NCBI GenBank assembly: GCA_029212415.1
Contig: JARGOF010000006.1
Span: forward strand, 1-51,807
From: Rhizobiaceae bacterium
GTDB taxonomy: Bacteria; Pseudomonadota; Alphaproteobacteria; Rhizobiales; Rhizobiaceae
Direction of reading: 5' to 3'
Length of the DNA: 51,807 nt
Shown here piece after piece: positions 41,708 through 51,194 of the stretch (within the stretch, counting starts at the first letter, position 1; every line of letters starts with the position of its first letter). The position numbers were made by a program, and so were the translations under genes. Under the pieces are notes generated by a model, which saw only the letters and a list, made by a program, of their open reading frames with translations, was not told where the DNA came from and did no database searches.

Positions 41708-43204
41708 TCAGCGGCGCGACGCGGTCGCTACCCGCCTGATTTCGGCTTCAGCACCGTCGCGATACCGGCTGTAAGCCTGTGTATAGGTGGTGGCATTTTC
41801 GAGCGCAGGTTCAAACCTGGTGCCATCGCCGTGAAGACTGGCACTGAGCTCTGCGATATCATTGCCCGAAAGGCCTGCCTCGGCCATGAGTGCAGCGCCC
41901 AGGCTTGACGTATTGAGATATCCCAGCCGGGTTACCGGACGCTGCAACACGTCGGCCATGATTTGGCACCACCGATCGACACGTGCACCGCCCTCCGCCA
42001 TGCGGATTTCAACGACCTCAGCGCCAAGCGTGTCAAAGATATCGACGCATTGCCTGATATTGAAGGCAACACCTTCCATCACAGCTTGCACCAGGTGACA
42101 GGCCTGCGTTGACGAGGACAGGCCAATAAAGCTGCCGCGTGCCGTCGGTTGGGCATAGGGGGTAGCTGAACCCTCAAGGAAGGGAACAAAACTGACGCCA
42201 GCGCTGCCTGGCTGGCTTTCCTGCGCCAGCGCTGCGAAGTTTTCAAAATCCAGGTTTGATCCCGCGCCGGTCATAGTGCGGTGCAACCACGTCAGGCTCA
42301 GCCCGCCACTCATGACAAGGCCGAGCCAGACAGCTTGTGAAGGGATGGCATGGGCGACCCTCCACAGGCCTTGCCCGGTGATGAACGGCTTGGCAGCCCC
42401 CGCGGAGAGCACAACATGGCCCGCGGTGCCCAGGGTGATCCCGAGAATGCCCGGTGTTGTTGCGCCGCAGCCAACAGCGAGCGCGGCGACGTCTCCCGCT
42501 CCGGGGACGACGGGTGTGTTCAAAGGCAGGCCCGTTTCGCGTGCGGCACCGTCGGTGATTGCACCGACTATGCGCGTAGATGGTTGGATCGGTGGCAAAA
42601 GCGCCGGATCGAAGCCGGCCATCGCGGCAACGCCATCCAGCCAATTGTTGGTTTTGATGTCGAGCATGCCCGCGGATGTGACTTCGGAAGCATCAGTGCA
42701 TTGTTGCCCGGTCAGTCGCCAGAGGATATAATCCTTGACGAACAGCAGGCTGCCCGCTTTCCGCAAACTTTCCGTGTCGTTGTCTGAGAGCCAGGCAAGT
42801 TTGGCGAGCACCGAGATCGCATTGATGTCTGTTGCTGCCTGGCCGGTCAGAATGTCTCCGTGTTGTTTTTTGAGACGCTCGGCCTGCGCCTCGGCACGGG
42901 CATCCAGCCAGATGATGGCGTTGCCGAGTAGCCTGTCCTGTTTGTCAAGGAGCACCAGCCCGTTGACCTGACCTGAAAGACCCACTGCGACAATCTCGAT
43001 ACCGGGCACCGCCTGATACAGTTCGGCAAGCGCTTCGCATGTGGCGCGCCACCAATCCTCAGGTGATTGTTCAACCCAGCCGGGCCGGGGGGTGGCCATT
43101 GGGTAGGCACGTGTTGTCTCAGCCAGTACCCCATAGCCGTCGCGACCAAGGGCGACGACCTTGACCGCGGACGTGCCGATATCGATCCCAATGCTTGCTT
43201 GCAT
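41708..43204 (-). CDS. FGGY-family carbohydrate kinase (xylulokinase-like)
   Basis: A 498-residue kinase with the N-terminal ATPase-like motif GIDIGTSAVKVV, GLSGQVNGLVLLD and WLDARAEAQA of the xylulokinase branch, and the C-terminal adenosine-binding AEGGARVD region. It phosphorylates a sugar or polyol with ATP in the cytosol. The ATG at 43204 lies four bases after the hydrolase stop and has AGG upstream; the longer frame to 43381 is rejected. In this operon it probably acts late, after the dehydrogenase and hydrolases. True D-xylulose is only one of several possible substrates. Confidence 0.9.
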   Translation of the reverse strand: MQASIGIDIGTSAVKVVALGRDGYGVLAETTRAYPMATPRPGWVEQSPEDWWRATCEALAELYQAVPGIEIVAVGLSGQVNGLVLLDKQDRLLGNAIIWLDARAEAQAERLKKQHGDILTGQAATDINAISVLAKLAWLSDNDTESLRKAGSLLFVKDYILWRLTGQQCTDASEVTSAGMLDIKTNNWLDGVAAMAGFDPALLPPIQPSTRIVGAITDGAARETGLPLNTPVVPGAGDVAALAVGCGATTPGILGITLGTAGHVVLSAGAAKPFITGQGLWRVAHAIPSQAVWLGLVMSGGLSLTWLHRTMTGAGSNLDFENFAALAQESQPGSAGVSFVPFLEGSATPYAQPTARGSFIGLSSSTQACHLVQAVMEGVAFNIRQCVDIFDTLGAEVVEIRMAEGGARVDRWCQIMADVLQRPVTRLGYLNTSSLGAALMAEAGLSGNDIAELSASLHGDGTRFEPALENATTYTQAYSRYRDGAEAEIRRVATASRR

Positions 43205-43208
43205 GTAC

Positions 43209-44135
43209 CTAGACTTCGCCCGCAAAGAAACGACGCGGATTGTCAATTGCCAGCATGTTCCATTCGGTTTCGGTAAAACCATTTTCCAACATGCGTGATT
43301 TGATCTCGGTCCACAGGTAATCGAGTCCTGGTCCACCGCCATAGGCGTTCCAGTAGCTGGGACGTCCCAGGTCATTGCCAATCAGGATACGGTTGCCTGC
43401 ACCTGCATCGATCAACTCGCGAAGCAGGCTCAAACGGTCGGTTTCCGGCCCATATTTGGCCTTTCCGAAGCTGTCAAACCCAATATAGACGCCGAGTTTC
43501 GTAACCCTCAAATGCTCATGAAAATCCAGGTTGCGGTCCATGTGGCTGAGCGTTATCCGATGCGCATCGACACCTTTTTCCAGGAGAAGCTCTGATTGCT
43601 GGTAGCCCATCGTGCCGGCGGTTGTATGGGTGATGACCGGGCGTCCGGTCTCACGATAGGCAGCGGCAGCAACACGGATAAGTTTTTGGCCCTTATCGTT
43701 GAAGTTGTTGTACTCGGTTCCGCACTTGATAATTCCCGCTTTCACATCGGTGCCATCGATCCCCACGGTCAGGTCGCGGACCGTATCGCGGATCATGTCG
43801 GCTTCCGAGACAGATGTGATCCAGTGTCCCATGTAATAGGGCCGGTTATAACCGGCAGTCACGATCACGTTCACCTCTGGAACAAGGTCGGCAACGGCTT
43901 TTATCTTGTTGATGTTCCGGCCGAAATCAACAGCAGTAAGCTCACAAATGGTGCGGCCGCCAGCCTGCGAAAACCGCCTCAGTTCTTCACCTGATTTCGT
44001 CACGGAGTTCAAGGCAAAGTCGGGGTCAAGTTTGTGCAGCCATCCGGCCGGCTCGACGTAGAGGTGTTCGTGATAATCCGTCACCCCAAGTTGGTCGGCT
44101 GCAATCGGTCCGCGCATAGTCATAATCTCGGACAT
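43209..44135 (-). CDS. phosphotriesterase-family hydrolase (probable lactonase)
   Basis: A 308-residue TIM-barrel metal hydrolase. Metal ligands are visible: HEHLY (HxH), the carboxylated lysine in AGIIKCGTEYN, THTTAG, LSHMDRN and the final Asp in GNDLGR. Characterised members act on phosphotriesters or on sugar lactones, including phosphorylated ones; next to a dehydrogenase and kinase, a lactonase is more likely. The TAG/TAA end lies four bases before the kinase start. Substrate is not determined. Confidence 0.88.
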   Translation of the reverse strand: MSEIMTMRGPIAADQLGVTDYHEHLYVEPAGWLHKLDPDFALNSVTKSGEELRRFSQAGGRTICELTAVDFGRNINKIKAVADLVPEVNVIVTAGYNRPYYMGHWITSVSEADMIRDTVRDLTVGIDGTDVKAGIIKCGTEYNNFNDKGQKLIRVAAAAYRETGRPVITHTTAGTMGYQQSELLLEKGVDAHRITLSHMDRNLDFHEHLRVTKLGVYIGFDSFGKAKYGPETDRLSLLRELIDAGAGNRILIGNDLGRPSYWNAYGGGPGLDYLWTEIKSRMLENGFTETEWNMLAIDNPRRFFAGEV

Positions 44136-44136
44136 T

Positions 44137-44895
44137 TTAGTCTCCTGTTAGCAAGTCGTGGCGGGAAAGGTAATCGCTCCAGAGCGTCGCGGACTCAGTT
44201 GCTGCAATATCGAGCCACCGATGGCCTTTTTCGGCGCTTGCCTTGGTTGGGTCGCCAAAAACACCGGACCGCATCAAATGCCCCATCGAGAGTTCCGATT
44301 GGCCATAATCACTGGGTGCTGGCGGATAATCGGCCTCGGCAAGATCCATGCGTACCAGATCGGGAGCGATTGCAAGCATGAGGGAGGTTTCGATCTCGTC
44401 GGCATGCAGGTCGCCATGCCAGCTGTCGCTCTCCGCTTCCGCCTTCATGGTGTTCAGGCCGGCATACATTCCGTAGAGCACCTTGATGTCGATTTTGTCG
44501 TGGATGAGTTCGCGTAGCGCGTGTTTGATGGGCTGAGGGTTCGATCCGTGTCCGGACATGATATAGACAGCCTTCACCCCCCAGCTTGACAGGCTTTCCA
44601 CCGTATCGCGGATCACCCGCATGTATGTATCGAAGCTGAGCGTCAGACTGGCCGGCACATCCTTCCAGACCCAGGCATAGCCGAGGGGCAGCGCGGGAAG
44701 CACAAGGCCGGTGCTGCGCCTGGCTGTTTCAAGCGCAATGGCTTCGGCAAGCAATGTGTCGGTATTGATGGGAAGGTGAGGGCCATGCTGTTCGGTTGAT
44801 CCAACCGGCAGAATGGCAAAAGGGTGCCGTGCCACGAAATCCTTGATTTCCGGCAACGTCGCACGTCCCGCGTCCAGCCAGGAATTTTCACTCAT
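44137..44895 (-). CDS. creatininase-family hydrolase
   Basis: A 252-residue protein of the creatininase fold with metal-binding residues in the STEQHGPHLPINTD segment, in SGHGSN and in HADEIETS. The family hydrolyses cyclic amides and lactones and includes the 3-dehydro-scyllo-inosose hydrolase of inositol metabolism. The gene overlaps the SDR gene by ATGA and is one base before the phosphotriesterase-family gene. The pair of different hydrolases next to one dehydrogenase suggests ring opening of an oxidised cyclic sugar or cyclitol. Confidence 0.88.
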   Translation of the reverse strand: MSENSWLDAGRATLPEIKDFVARHPFAILPVGSTEQHGPHLPINTDTLLAEAIALETARRSTGLVLPALPLGYAWVWKDVPASLTLSFDTYMRVIRDTVESLSSWGVKAVYIMSGHGSNPQPIKHALRELIHDKIDIKVLYGMYAGLNTMKAEAESDSWHGDLHADEIETSLMLAIAPDLVRMDLAEADYPPAPSDYGQSELSMGHLMRSGVFGDPTKASAEKGHRWLDIAATESATLWSDYLSRHDLLTGD

Positions 44896-45614
44896 TTCAT
44901 TTTTCCTTCCTCAAGCATCTTTCGATATGAAGGATCGCTGTCCCAGCGCGCCTGGTTCAGAGAGACGCCCGTCAAAACGCCCGGGGCAAGCCCGGCAAGA
45001 AACAAGGCTGTTTCATCGAGTATGTCGGCCGGCGCCAGTTCTGTCTGCTCCTGTGCGGGCAGGTGAGAAAAAAAGCCTGTCGCAATCTTGGCAGAAGGAA
45101 ATAGCGTGTTGACGTTGATCCCCGAAGGGATCAGTTCAAGTGCCAGAACTTGCTTCAACATCTCAACTGCCGCTTTCGACGCGCTATAGGGGGCATCATT
45201 TGCAATGGCATTGTCAGCAAAGGCCAGGGATGAGGTGATGAAGACAATGTTGCCGCCCGAAACCATTGAGCGTGCCGCGGCGCGGGCGGTGAGAAACGCA
45301 CCATCTACATTGACGCGCAAGACGTTCTGCCATGTTTCATAGTTGAGGTCGCTCACACAATGGTGGCCCATGTCGGTGACCGCAGCATTGGCAATGACTG
45401 CGGTCAAATGCGCCCGCGTGGTGGCTTGCCCAAAGGCGCGGTTCATGGCGATTTCATCGGTGATATCGAGGGTGTCATGGGTGTAATTCTCATGTTCGAT
45501 CGCCCCCTCGGCACGATCGATACCGGTCACGATCCAGCCCTCACGCAAGAAACGTCTGGCAATGGAACAGCCGATGCCGCCTGCGCTTCCGGTTATGAGA
45601 ATATGGCGGCTCAT
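44892..45614 (-). CDS. SDR-family oxidoreductase of the catabolic operon
   Basis: A 240-residue short-chain dehydrogenase: ITGSAGGIGCSIARRF at the N-terminus, ANAAV (a variant of NNAG), catalytic Ser in FITSSLAF and YSASK. The acidic residue after the second strand (GIDRAEG) points to NAD rather than NADP. It would oxidise a hydroxyl of the transported substrate. The ATG at 45614 overlaps the permease stop as ATGA. It is the first catabolic enzyme after the transporter. Confidence 0.9.
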   Translation of the reverse strand: MSRHILITGSAGGIGCSIARRFLREGWIVTGIDRAEGAIEHENYTHDTLDITDEIAMNRAFGQATTRAHLTAVIANAAVTDMGHHCVSDLNYETWQNVLRVNVDGAFLTARAAARSMVSGGNIVFITSSLAFADNAIANDAPYSASKAAVEMLKQVLALELIPSGINVNTLFPSAKIATGFFSHLPAQEQTELAPADILDETALFLAGLAPGVLTGVSLNQARWDSDPSYRKMLEEGKMK

Positions 45615-46441
45615 TTCACCGCTCCTGATCCAAGTCCGGAAACGATGTGGCGTTGCGCAAAGCCGACAAAAATCAGGGCGGGTAACATTGATGCAACTGA
45701 CACGGCAGCGATCAATGGCCAATCGAAGGACATTGTGCCAGCCAGCGAGGCAACCGCAACCGGCACAGTCTGTGCGTTGCGGGAGGTCAGAATGAACGCC
45801 AGCAGAAATTCGTTCCAGGAAAAGATGAACACGATGATGGCGACAGAAGCCAGCATCGGCCTGGCGATCGGGATAATGACCAGCCAGAGTATCTGCATTG
45901 CGTTGGCGCCATCCAGTCGAGCGGCATGGTCCAGGTCCACCGGTATGCTGCGGAAATAGGTGACCAGCATCCAGATCGCCAGCGGCAACGTCAATGTCAG
46001 ATGTGCCAGCGAAACGGCAATGGGTGTGTCCAGCAGTCCGATGGATTTGAAGAGCACGTACAGTGGCAGGATCACCGCGAAGAGTGGCGCCATTCTGATC
46101 GACAGCAGCCAGAAAGACAGGTTTTCCTGAACCTTGCCGTGCATTCGGGTCAGAGCAAAGGCTGCGGGCACACCAAGGACGAGTGTCAGAACCACATTGC
46201 TAAGCGCAATGATCAAACTGTTTTGGAAGGCACCAAGGAACCCCCCGGACATGATCCGTGCATAGGCTGAAAAGTCTGGTGTAAAAATGAACTCCGGCGG
46301 AATGGCCAGTGCGGCGTTGCGTGTTTTCACCGACGCGATTGCCAACCAGACGATAGGCAGGAGCACAAATATCAGTGCCAGAGTGATCAGCGTCCAACGC
46401 CCGAGGTCATCGGAAAGCGTGCGGCCAAGCTTGCGAGCCAT
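45611..46441 (-). CDS. ABC transporter permease (MalG-like), second system
   Basis: A 276-residue inner-membrane permease with six helices and the coupling loop DHAARLDGANAMQILW (a variant EAA motif with Asp-His). Next to its MalF-like partner; the stop overlaps the SDR start. It belongs to carbohydrate uptake family 1 and pairs with the binding protein at 47351. Confidence 0.9.
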   Translation of the reverse strand: MARKLGRTLSDDLGRWTLITLALIFVLLPIVWLAIASVKTRNAALAIPPEFIFTPDFSAYARIMSGGFLGAFQNSLIIALSNVVLTLVLGVPAAFALTRMHGKVQENLSFWLLSIRMAPLFAVILPLYVLFKSIGLLDTPIAVSLAHLTLTLPLAIWMLVTYFRSIPVDLDHAARLDGANAMQILWLVIIPIARPMLASVAIIVFIFSWNEFLLAFILTSRNAQTVPVAVASLAGTMSFDWPLIAAVSVASMLPALIFVGFAQRHIVSGLGSGAVK

Positions 46442-47292
46442 TATACCCCCCTCATGAAGCGGCGGAACACCGCCAAGGCAACGATTGTTGTTACCACGAT
46501 CATGACAACGCCCAGTGCTGCTGCTGCACCAAAATCAAATCCCTGAAAGGCGGTTTTCCATCCCAGAAGCGAGTACGTCTGGGTCGACCGGCCCGGTCCG
46601 CCCTTTGTCATGACATAGATGAGTTCGAATGTATTGAGCGCATCAATGACTCGAAACAATATGGCAACGCTGATCGCGCCTTTCATCATTGGAAGGGTGA
46701 TCAGGAAAAACTCATGGAAACGCTTTGCTCCATCCAGCCGGATCGCTTCGTAATAATCGCGGGGGATGGACTGCAGCGCGGCGAGGAAAATCAGAAACAT
46801 GAAGGGTGTCCGGCTCCATACATCCGCGATAACAATTGAGAACAGGGCACCCAAAGGCTCGGCGAGCAAATTTGCTTCAATGCCGATGGCCGGCAGCAAA
46901 TATGCGCCGATAAAACCGATCTCTCCGTTCAACAAAAACCGCCAGGTAAAACCGACAACCACAGGGGGAATGACAAGCGGCGTTATCATCAGTGCGCGCA
47001 ACAGTCCCGACGAATGCGGGCCGGCGAGGGCAAGTGCAAATGCAAAAGCCAGAACAACCATGATGGCTGTAGACAAAGTCAAATAGGCAAGCGTCACGCC
47101 CGTCGCTGACAGGAAGGCACTTGATGCAAACAGAGTTTGAAAATTTTGTGCGCCGTTGAAATAAACGCCAGGTTCGGTCACCACCCAGTGGGCGGTGCTC
47201 ATCCATAACAGGAATCCGGTCGGGAAGGCCACAACGGTGCCAAGTGCCAACACGGTCGGGATAACGAACCAGAACCGCCAGTCTTTAACCAT
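46441..47292 (-). CDS. ABC transporter permease (MalF-like), second system
   Basis: A 283-residue inner-membrane permease with six helices and the coupling loop YYEAIRLDGAKRFHEFF. The last base of its stop and the start of the next permease are shared (TAATG-type junction). It lies after a GC-rich hairpin and the binding-protein gene. Confidence 0.9.
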   Translation of the reverse strand: MVKDWRFWFVIPTVLALGTVVAFPTGFLLWMSTAHWVVTEPGVYFNGAQNFQTLFASSAFLSATGVTLAYLTLSTAIMVVLAFAFALALAGPHSSGLLRALMITPLVIPPVVVGFTWRFLLNGEIGFIGAYLLPAIGIEANLLAEPLGALFSIVIADVWSRTPFMFLIFLAALQSIPRDYYEAIRLDGAKRFHEFFLITLPMMKGAISVAILFRVIDALNTFELIYVMTKGGPGRSTQTYSLLGWKTAFQGFDFGAAAALGVVMIVVTTIVALAVFRRFMRGV

Positions 47293-47314
47293 TAACCGAA
47301 CTCCAGGGGATGAT

Positions 47315-47337
47315 CCGGGGGAGGCTTGCTCCCCCGG
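47315..47337 (-). promoter_or_regulatory. GC hairpin between binding protein and permease genes
   Basis: CCGGGGGAG (47315-47323), five-base loop, CTCCCCCGG (47329-47337) form a perfect nine-pair stem, with no following T run on the minus strand. In this position it likely protects the binding-protein mRNA end, as with malE. Confidence 0.6.
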
Positions 47338-47350
47338 GAGAAATTTGGGT

Positions 47351-48727
47351 TTACTTGTAATAACCGGCGCGCGTCATGCGGTCGGTTGACCAGTCTTGCA
47401 ACTCGTCCAGAGCCTCATCGACTGTAACCGTGCCGGCGATGGCTGAGGATGCTCCAGTACCAATCTGATCCATAAACTCGACGAGTTCAGGGATATAGGG
47501 GAAGTAATGGGGATCAGCTTCGCTGAAGGAGGCTTCGATCTGGCCAAGCATCTCGGCTGACCAACGATCGGTCAACGTAGGTGAATGCATGATCTCCGGA
47601 TAAGTCGTGTAGGGCCAACCGAAGGCGTCCGCGAAACCACGTAGTACAGGTTCACTCGTCAAGAAAGCCAGTGTTTTATAGGCTTCCGGCTTGTTCTTGG
47701 AATAGGCTGAAACGCCAACCGAGAATGTCCAAAAGCTTTGGATGGCCTTGCCCGATGGTCCTGTGGGCGAGGGTGCAAATTTGCTGTGTTCCTTTACCGC
47801 GGCGATTTCAGAACCGGGAATACCAGCAAACGCGTTGATAGCCGATGGCATCAAGACGACAGCTTTGCCTTGTGCATAGAGGTTCATCATGTCGACCCAG
47901 GTGTGCGTGGCAATACCTGGAGGGCCGAAATCCTGCGACCAGCGAACGAAGGTTTCAAATCCCGGCTTGAAGTCGCCGTTGAAGATCGGCTGTGCTTTTG
48001 TGGCTTTGATTTCTTCGGGGGTAACTGGCCCGCCTTCGAACCAGGCGGGATAGCCCGCATAGGCATAAACGAAACCCGAGAGGTCGAGTGAAGGCTCTTC
48101 GCCCGGTGCGCCGCGCATGGTCAGCGGATAGACGTCGGTGATGCCGTCTGCTGCCAGGCCGTCCTTGATCGTTTGCAGGACGACCTCAAGCTCAGCAGTT
48201 GTCTTCGGAAATTCGGTGATGCCGTATTTATCGAAGATATCCTTGCGATAGACAACACCAGAGCCGAACGAATAGTAGGGCAGGCCCCAGAGCTGACCGT
48301 TGACAGTATTGGCCTCGAGAAACGGCTTGTAGACCTTGGAGGCGTCGAAAATATCCTTTGCGCTGTCAAGGTATCCGTCGAGCGGCTCCAGGTACCCGGC
48401 AGCCGAGAAGGTTTGGACAGCGCCGTCGCTCCCCAGCATCACCAGATCATAATTGCCTGTGCCATTTATGAGATCAAGCAGCACTTTCTGGCGTGCAACA
48501 TCCTCGTCCGCGAACTCCATATTCACAGACACGTCGTTTGCACTCTCGAAATCGAGAAGTTTCTGGGTTTTCTCGGTGCCCGAGGGACCAAAGAGATCGG
48601 CCCAGGCAAAACCTGCCCCGAAACCGATCACGTTGATCTCGGTTGTCGCTAGGGCGGGCGAGGCGGTTGAATAAAGCAGTCCCACGGCGGTGGCAAAGGC
48701 TGCCAATCCGTTTTTCGTCATCTTCAT
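47351..48727 (-). CDS. ABC transporter solute-binding protein, second system
   Basis: A 458-residue periplasmic binding protein of the family 1 extracellular type. A Sec signal peptide covers about the first 27 residues (MKMTKNGLAAFATAVGLL start, cleavage near PALA-T). The mature protein has the usual two-domain fold with aromatic residues at the cleft. It is the second gene of the leftward operon, between the ATPase and the permeases. The ligand is probably a sugar, cyclitol or derivative, judged from the downstream enzymes. Confidence 0.9.
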   Translation of the reverse strand: MKMTKNGLAAFATAVGLLYSTASPALATTEINVIGFGAGFAWADLFGPSGTEKTQKLLDFESANDVSVNMEFADEDVARQKVLLDLINGTGNYDLVMLGSDGAVQTFSAAGYLEPLDGYLDSAKDIFDASKVYKPFLEANTVNGQLWGLPYYSFGSGVVYRKDIFDKYGITEFPKTTAELEVVLQTIKDGLAADGITDVYPLTMRGAPGEEPSLDLSGFVYAYAGYPAWFEGGPVTPEEIKATKAQPIFNGDFKPGFETFVRWSQDFGPPGIATHTWVDMMNLYAQGKAVVLMPSAINAFAGIPGSEIAAVKEHSKFAPSPTGPSGKAIQSFWTFSVGVSAYSKNKPEAYKTLAFLTSEPVLRGFADAFGWPYTTYPEIMHSPTLTDRWSAEMLGQIEASFSEADPHYFPYIPELVEFMDQIGTGASSAIAGTVTVDEALDELQDWSTDRMTRAGYYK

Positions 48728-48753
48728 GGTACTTCTCCTAGGTTATATGCGCA

Positions 48754-49845
48754 TCAGCGCGGCGGCAAAATCGTTTCGTGTGCAAGGGCCTGCCCATTTG
48801 CTTTGAATAGATGGACAGGTTGATCCGGGATCAAAAGTCGCACCGACCCTCCAATTGAGGGAGAGATGTCCGAGGTGCTTTTTTCCACGTAGGTTGCGTC
48901 GCCGACAGCCACATAAATCAGGGTTTCGCTGCCAAGGCGTTCAACCGCCGTCACCGTCCCGGCAATCTGGCCGTCGGGGTCAATCTTGAGGTTTTCGGGA
49001 CGAATGCCCAAAAGAGCCACCTGATCGTCGTTTGTCAGGTGCAGACCCAGTTCGAATTCCTCACCGGTGGTTGACGCAAGGCGCAAGCTGTTGTTGCCCC
49101 GACTCACTTCTGTGACCGGAATGAAGTTCATTTTGGGGGACCCTATAAATCCCGCCACGAAAGCATTGGCCGGGTGGTGGTAGAGATCCATCGGCGCGCC
49201 GACCTGGGCAATCTGGCCCTGATCCAAAATCACTATGCGGTCCGCCATCGTCATGGCCTCGACCTGATCATGGGTCACGTAAACCATTGTGTTTCCCAAT
49301 GTGCGATGAAGCTGGCTGATCCCGACGCGGGTCTCGATGCGGAGCGCAGCGTCCAGGTTGGATAGCGGTTCATCGAACAGGAACACATCCGGGTTACGCA
49401 CTATTGCCCGACCGATTGCCACTCTTTGTCTTTGCCCACCAGAAAGTTGTGCCGGCTTGCGATCAAGGAGTGGCGATAGCTGAAGCATCTCGGCGACTTC
49501 CTCAGCGCGAATGCGTCGCTGCTTTTTGGGAATGCCGGACAATCTCATGCTCATGGTCATGTTATCGGCCACTGTCATGTGCGGATAAAGAGCGTAGGAC
49601 TGAAATACCATTGCCACTCCCCGCTGGGCGGGGGCGACATTGGTAATTGGTTTGGTGTCAAAATAAAGCTCACCTGCGGAGGCTTCTTCGAGCCCCGCGA
49701 TGATGCGCAAAAGCGTGGATTTTCCGCAACCGGAAGGCCCGACAAAGACTACAAATTCTCCATCCTCAACGGTCAGGTCGATACCATTGAGAACTTCAAC
49801 TGTGCCGAAGGCTTTACGAATGCCCTCAAGTCGAATTGCCACCAT
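48754..49845 (-). CDS. ABC transporter ATPase (UgpC/MalK-like), second system
   Basis: A 363-residue ATPase with Walker [10 protein letters not shown], signature LSGGQRQR, Walker B FLFDEP, switch His in VTHDQ, and a C-terminal regulatory domain with LGIRPENL. A single ATPase serves this transporter as a homodimer. The ATG at 49845 has GGGG upstream; the longer frame to 50037 crosses the operator and is rejected. It is the first gene after the operator in the leftward operon. Confidence 0.93.
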   Translation of the reverse strand: MVAIRLEGIRKAFGTVEVLNGIDLTVEDGEFVVFVGPSGCGKSTLLRIIAGLEEASAGELYFDTKPITNVAPAQRGVAMVFQSYALYPHMTVADNMTMSMRLSGIPKKQRRIRAEEVAEMLQLSPLLDRKPAQLSGGQRQRVAIGRAIVRNPDVFLFDEPLSNLDAALRIETRVGISQLHRTLGNTMVYVTHDQVEAMTMADRIVILDQGQIAQVGAPMDLYHHPANAFVAGFIGSPKMNFIPVTEVSRGNNSLRLASTTGEEFELGLHLTNDDQVALLGIRPENLKIDPDGQIAGTVTAVERLGSETLIYVAVGDATYVEKSTSDISPSIGGSVRLLIPDQPVHLFKANGQALAHETILPPR

Positions 49846-49887
49846 TGAATTGAATTCCCCGCCATATTGACCACCTCGAAGCACCAG

Positions 49888-49903
49888 ATTGGAGCGCTCC
49901 AAT
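49888..49903. promoter_or_regulatory. LacI-type operator between the regulator and the ABC operon
   Basis: ATTGGAGCGCTCCAAT is a perfect 16-base palindrome with the CG-centred core typical of LacI/GalR operators. It lies 43 bases upstream of the ATPase start and 55 bases after the regulator gene. Confidence 0.75.
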
Positions 49904-49957
49904 AAATGCATATTTTCTCTTGTGCTCGAGGTTGTCAATACGCTGATTGAGAAAATC

Positions 49958-50971
49958 TTATTGTCTGGCGGTGCTTCGGCGCACGACAAGTCGGGGCAGG
50001 ACCAACGTCTTGTTCGGGCTGGCCTCTGGATCGGCAAGACGACGAAGAAGCAATTTCATTCCTGCTTCGGCCAGATCATGAGCCGACTGATGGATGGTTG
50101 TCAGCGCCAAAGTCTCCGAACCGGACATGGTAACGTCGTCATAGCCAACCACACACAGTTCGTCAGGTACGGCAATGCCATGTTTCGCAGCCTCGTTGAG
50201 CAGACCAATTGCAGCCAGATCGTTGCAAGCGAACACCGCTTCCGGCAGATTGTCGCGTTCAAACAGCACCCGTCCGGCACTGGCACCCGAGTCGACACTG
50301 TAGGAGCCCACCAGCACTTCAATGTGTTCAGAAAGCCCATGGCGGGCCATGGCATTTTCATAGCCTTGCTGCATGCGCTGGGAGCCCGGAGAGGCGCCGC
50401 CGCCCAAATGCACGATTTTACGACAGCCGACTGAGACCAGGTGGTCGACAGCAAGGCCGGCACCCAAGACATGATCAGTTGTAACGCTATCGATTTCTAC
50501 GGCTTTGAGAAGGCGACCGATATAGACGGATGGCAATTTCGCTGCGACGCGGGCGATGGCCGCCTTTTCGTAAGGTGCGCCAATCAATATGGCACTGGAA
50601 ATCCTGTGTAAAATGAGACCGTCGATTGCGCCCTCAGCCTTGTCGTCAGAATCTGCATCAAGCGACAGAAGTGCGTTTTGATCGTGTTCACCTGCGAGCA
50701 CCGTGATCCATTTGGCGGTCTCAGCTTGAAGTGGATTTGTGATATTGCCGACCAGAGTGCCAATATGGGAGCTTTGTGCGCTGGCCAACATACGCGCGGC
50801 GAGGTTGGGAATGTAATTCAGCTCTTGCGCAGCTTTGGCGATTTTTTCACGAGATTCGGCGCGAACATATCCCTCGCCACGAATCGCAAGCGAGACAAGG
50901 CTGCGCGAAACGCCAGCCCGTTTGGCGACATCGCTCAGTGTTGGTGGCTTTTTCCTGGTTTGGATCGTCAT
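49958..50971 (-). CDS. LacI-family regulator of the catabolic operon
   Basis: A 337-residue regulator with N-terminal helix-turn-helix (LSDVAKRAGVSRSLVSLAI region, residues about 12-30), hinge with AARMLAS, and a C-terminal sugar-sensing domain containing GYDDVTMSG and TTIHQ. The recognition helix S-R-S-L-V-S places it in the common sugar-responsive group. It lies upstream of the operon on the same strand, separated by the palindromic operator. Likely a repressor relieved by the pathway's substrate. Confidence 0.92.
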   Translation of the reverse strand: MTIQTRKKPPTLSDVAKRAGVSRSLVSLAIRGEGYVRAESREKIAKAAQELNYIPNLAARMLASAQSSHIGTLVGNITNPLQAETAKWITVLAGEHDQNALLSLDADSDDKAEGAIDGLILHRISSAILIGAPYEKAAIARVAAKLPSVYIGRLLKAVEIDSVTTDHVLGAGLAVDHLVSVGCRKIVHLGGGASPGSQRMQQGYENAMARHGLSEHIEVLVGSYSVDSGASAGRVLFERDNLPEAVFACNDLAAIGLLNEAAKHGIAVPDELCVVGYDDVTMSGSETLALTTIHQSAHDLAEAGMKLLLRRLADPEASPNKTLVLPRLVVRRSTARQ

Positions 50972-51034
50972 GTTCGCCCAACCTCCGGCTTAAAATATGC
51001 CATGGTCTGTGCCCGAATGGAATCTGCAATCCAC

Positions 51035-51194
51035 CGATTCGGACAACTAATTCATGGAGTGTCATGCAGTATCTACCGCAGACAGGCGTTGCCGGCAGAT
51101 CCTGGCGAATGGTGTCACTCAGCCGGGAACGAGGCGGGGAAGCATCAAGTGAGCCTTGGAAGCCGTGCAACTGGAACCGACGATGGTTGCCAGA
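51035..51194 (+). pseudogene. dusA: decayed 3' end of a second dusA copy
   Basis: The sequence aligns with the last 150 or so bases of dusA (41011-41170): CCGGCAGATCCTG is identical at 51092-51104, and GCCGTGCAACTGGAACCG at 51162-51179. I judge overall identity at about three quarters by eye. The stop TGA has become AGA, and the frame is broken. Similarity continues past the stop (GATAGAGCATCAGAAAGCA against GACAGAGCACAGAAAAAAGCA), so the copied unit includes downstream DNA. No amino part of dusA is present. It is likely a duplicated or displaced original dusA end. Confidence 0.75.
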
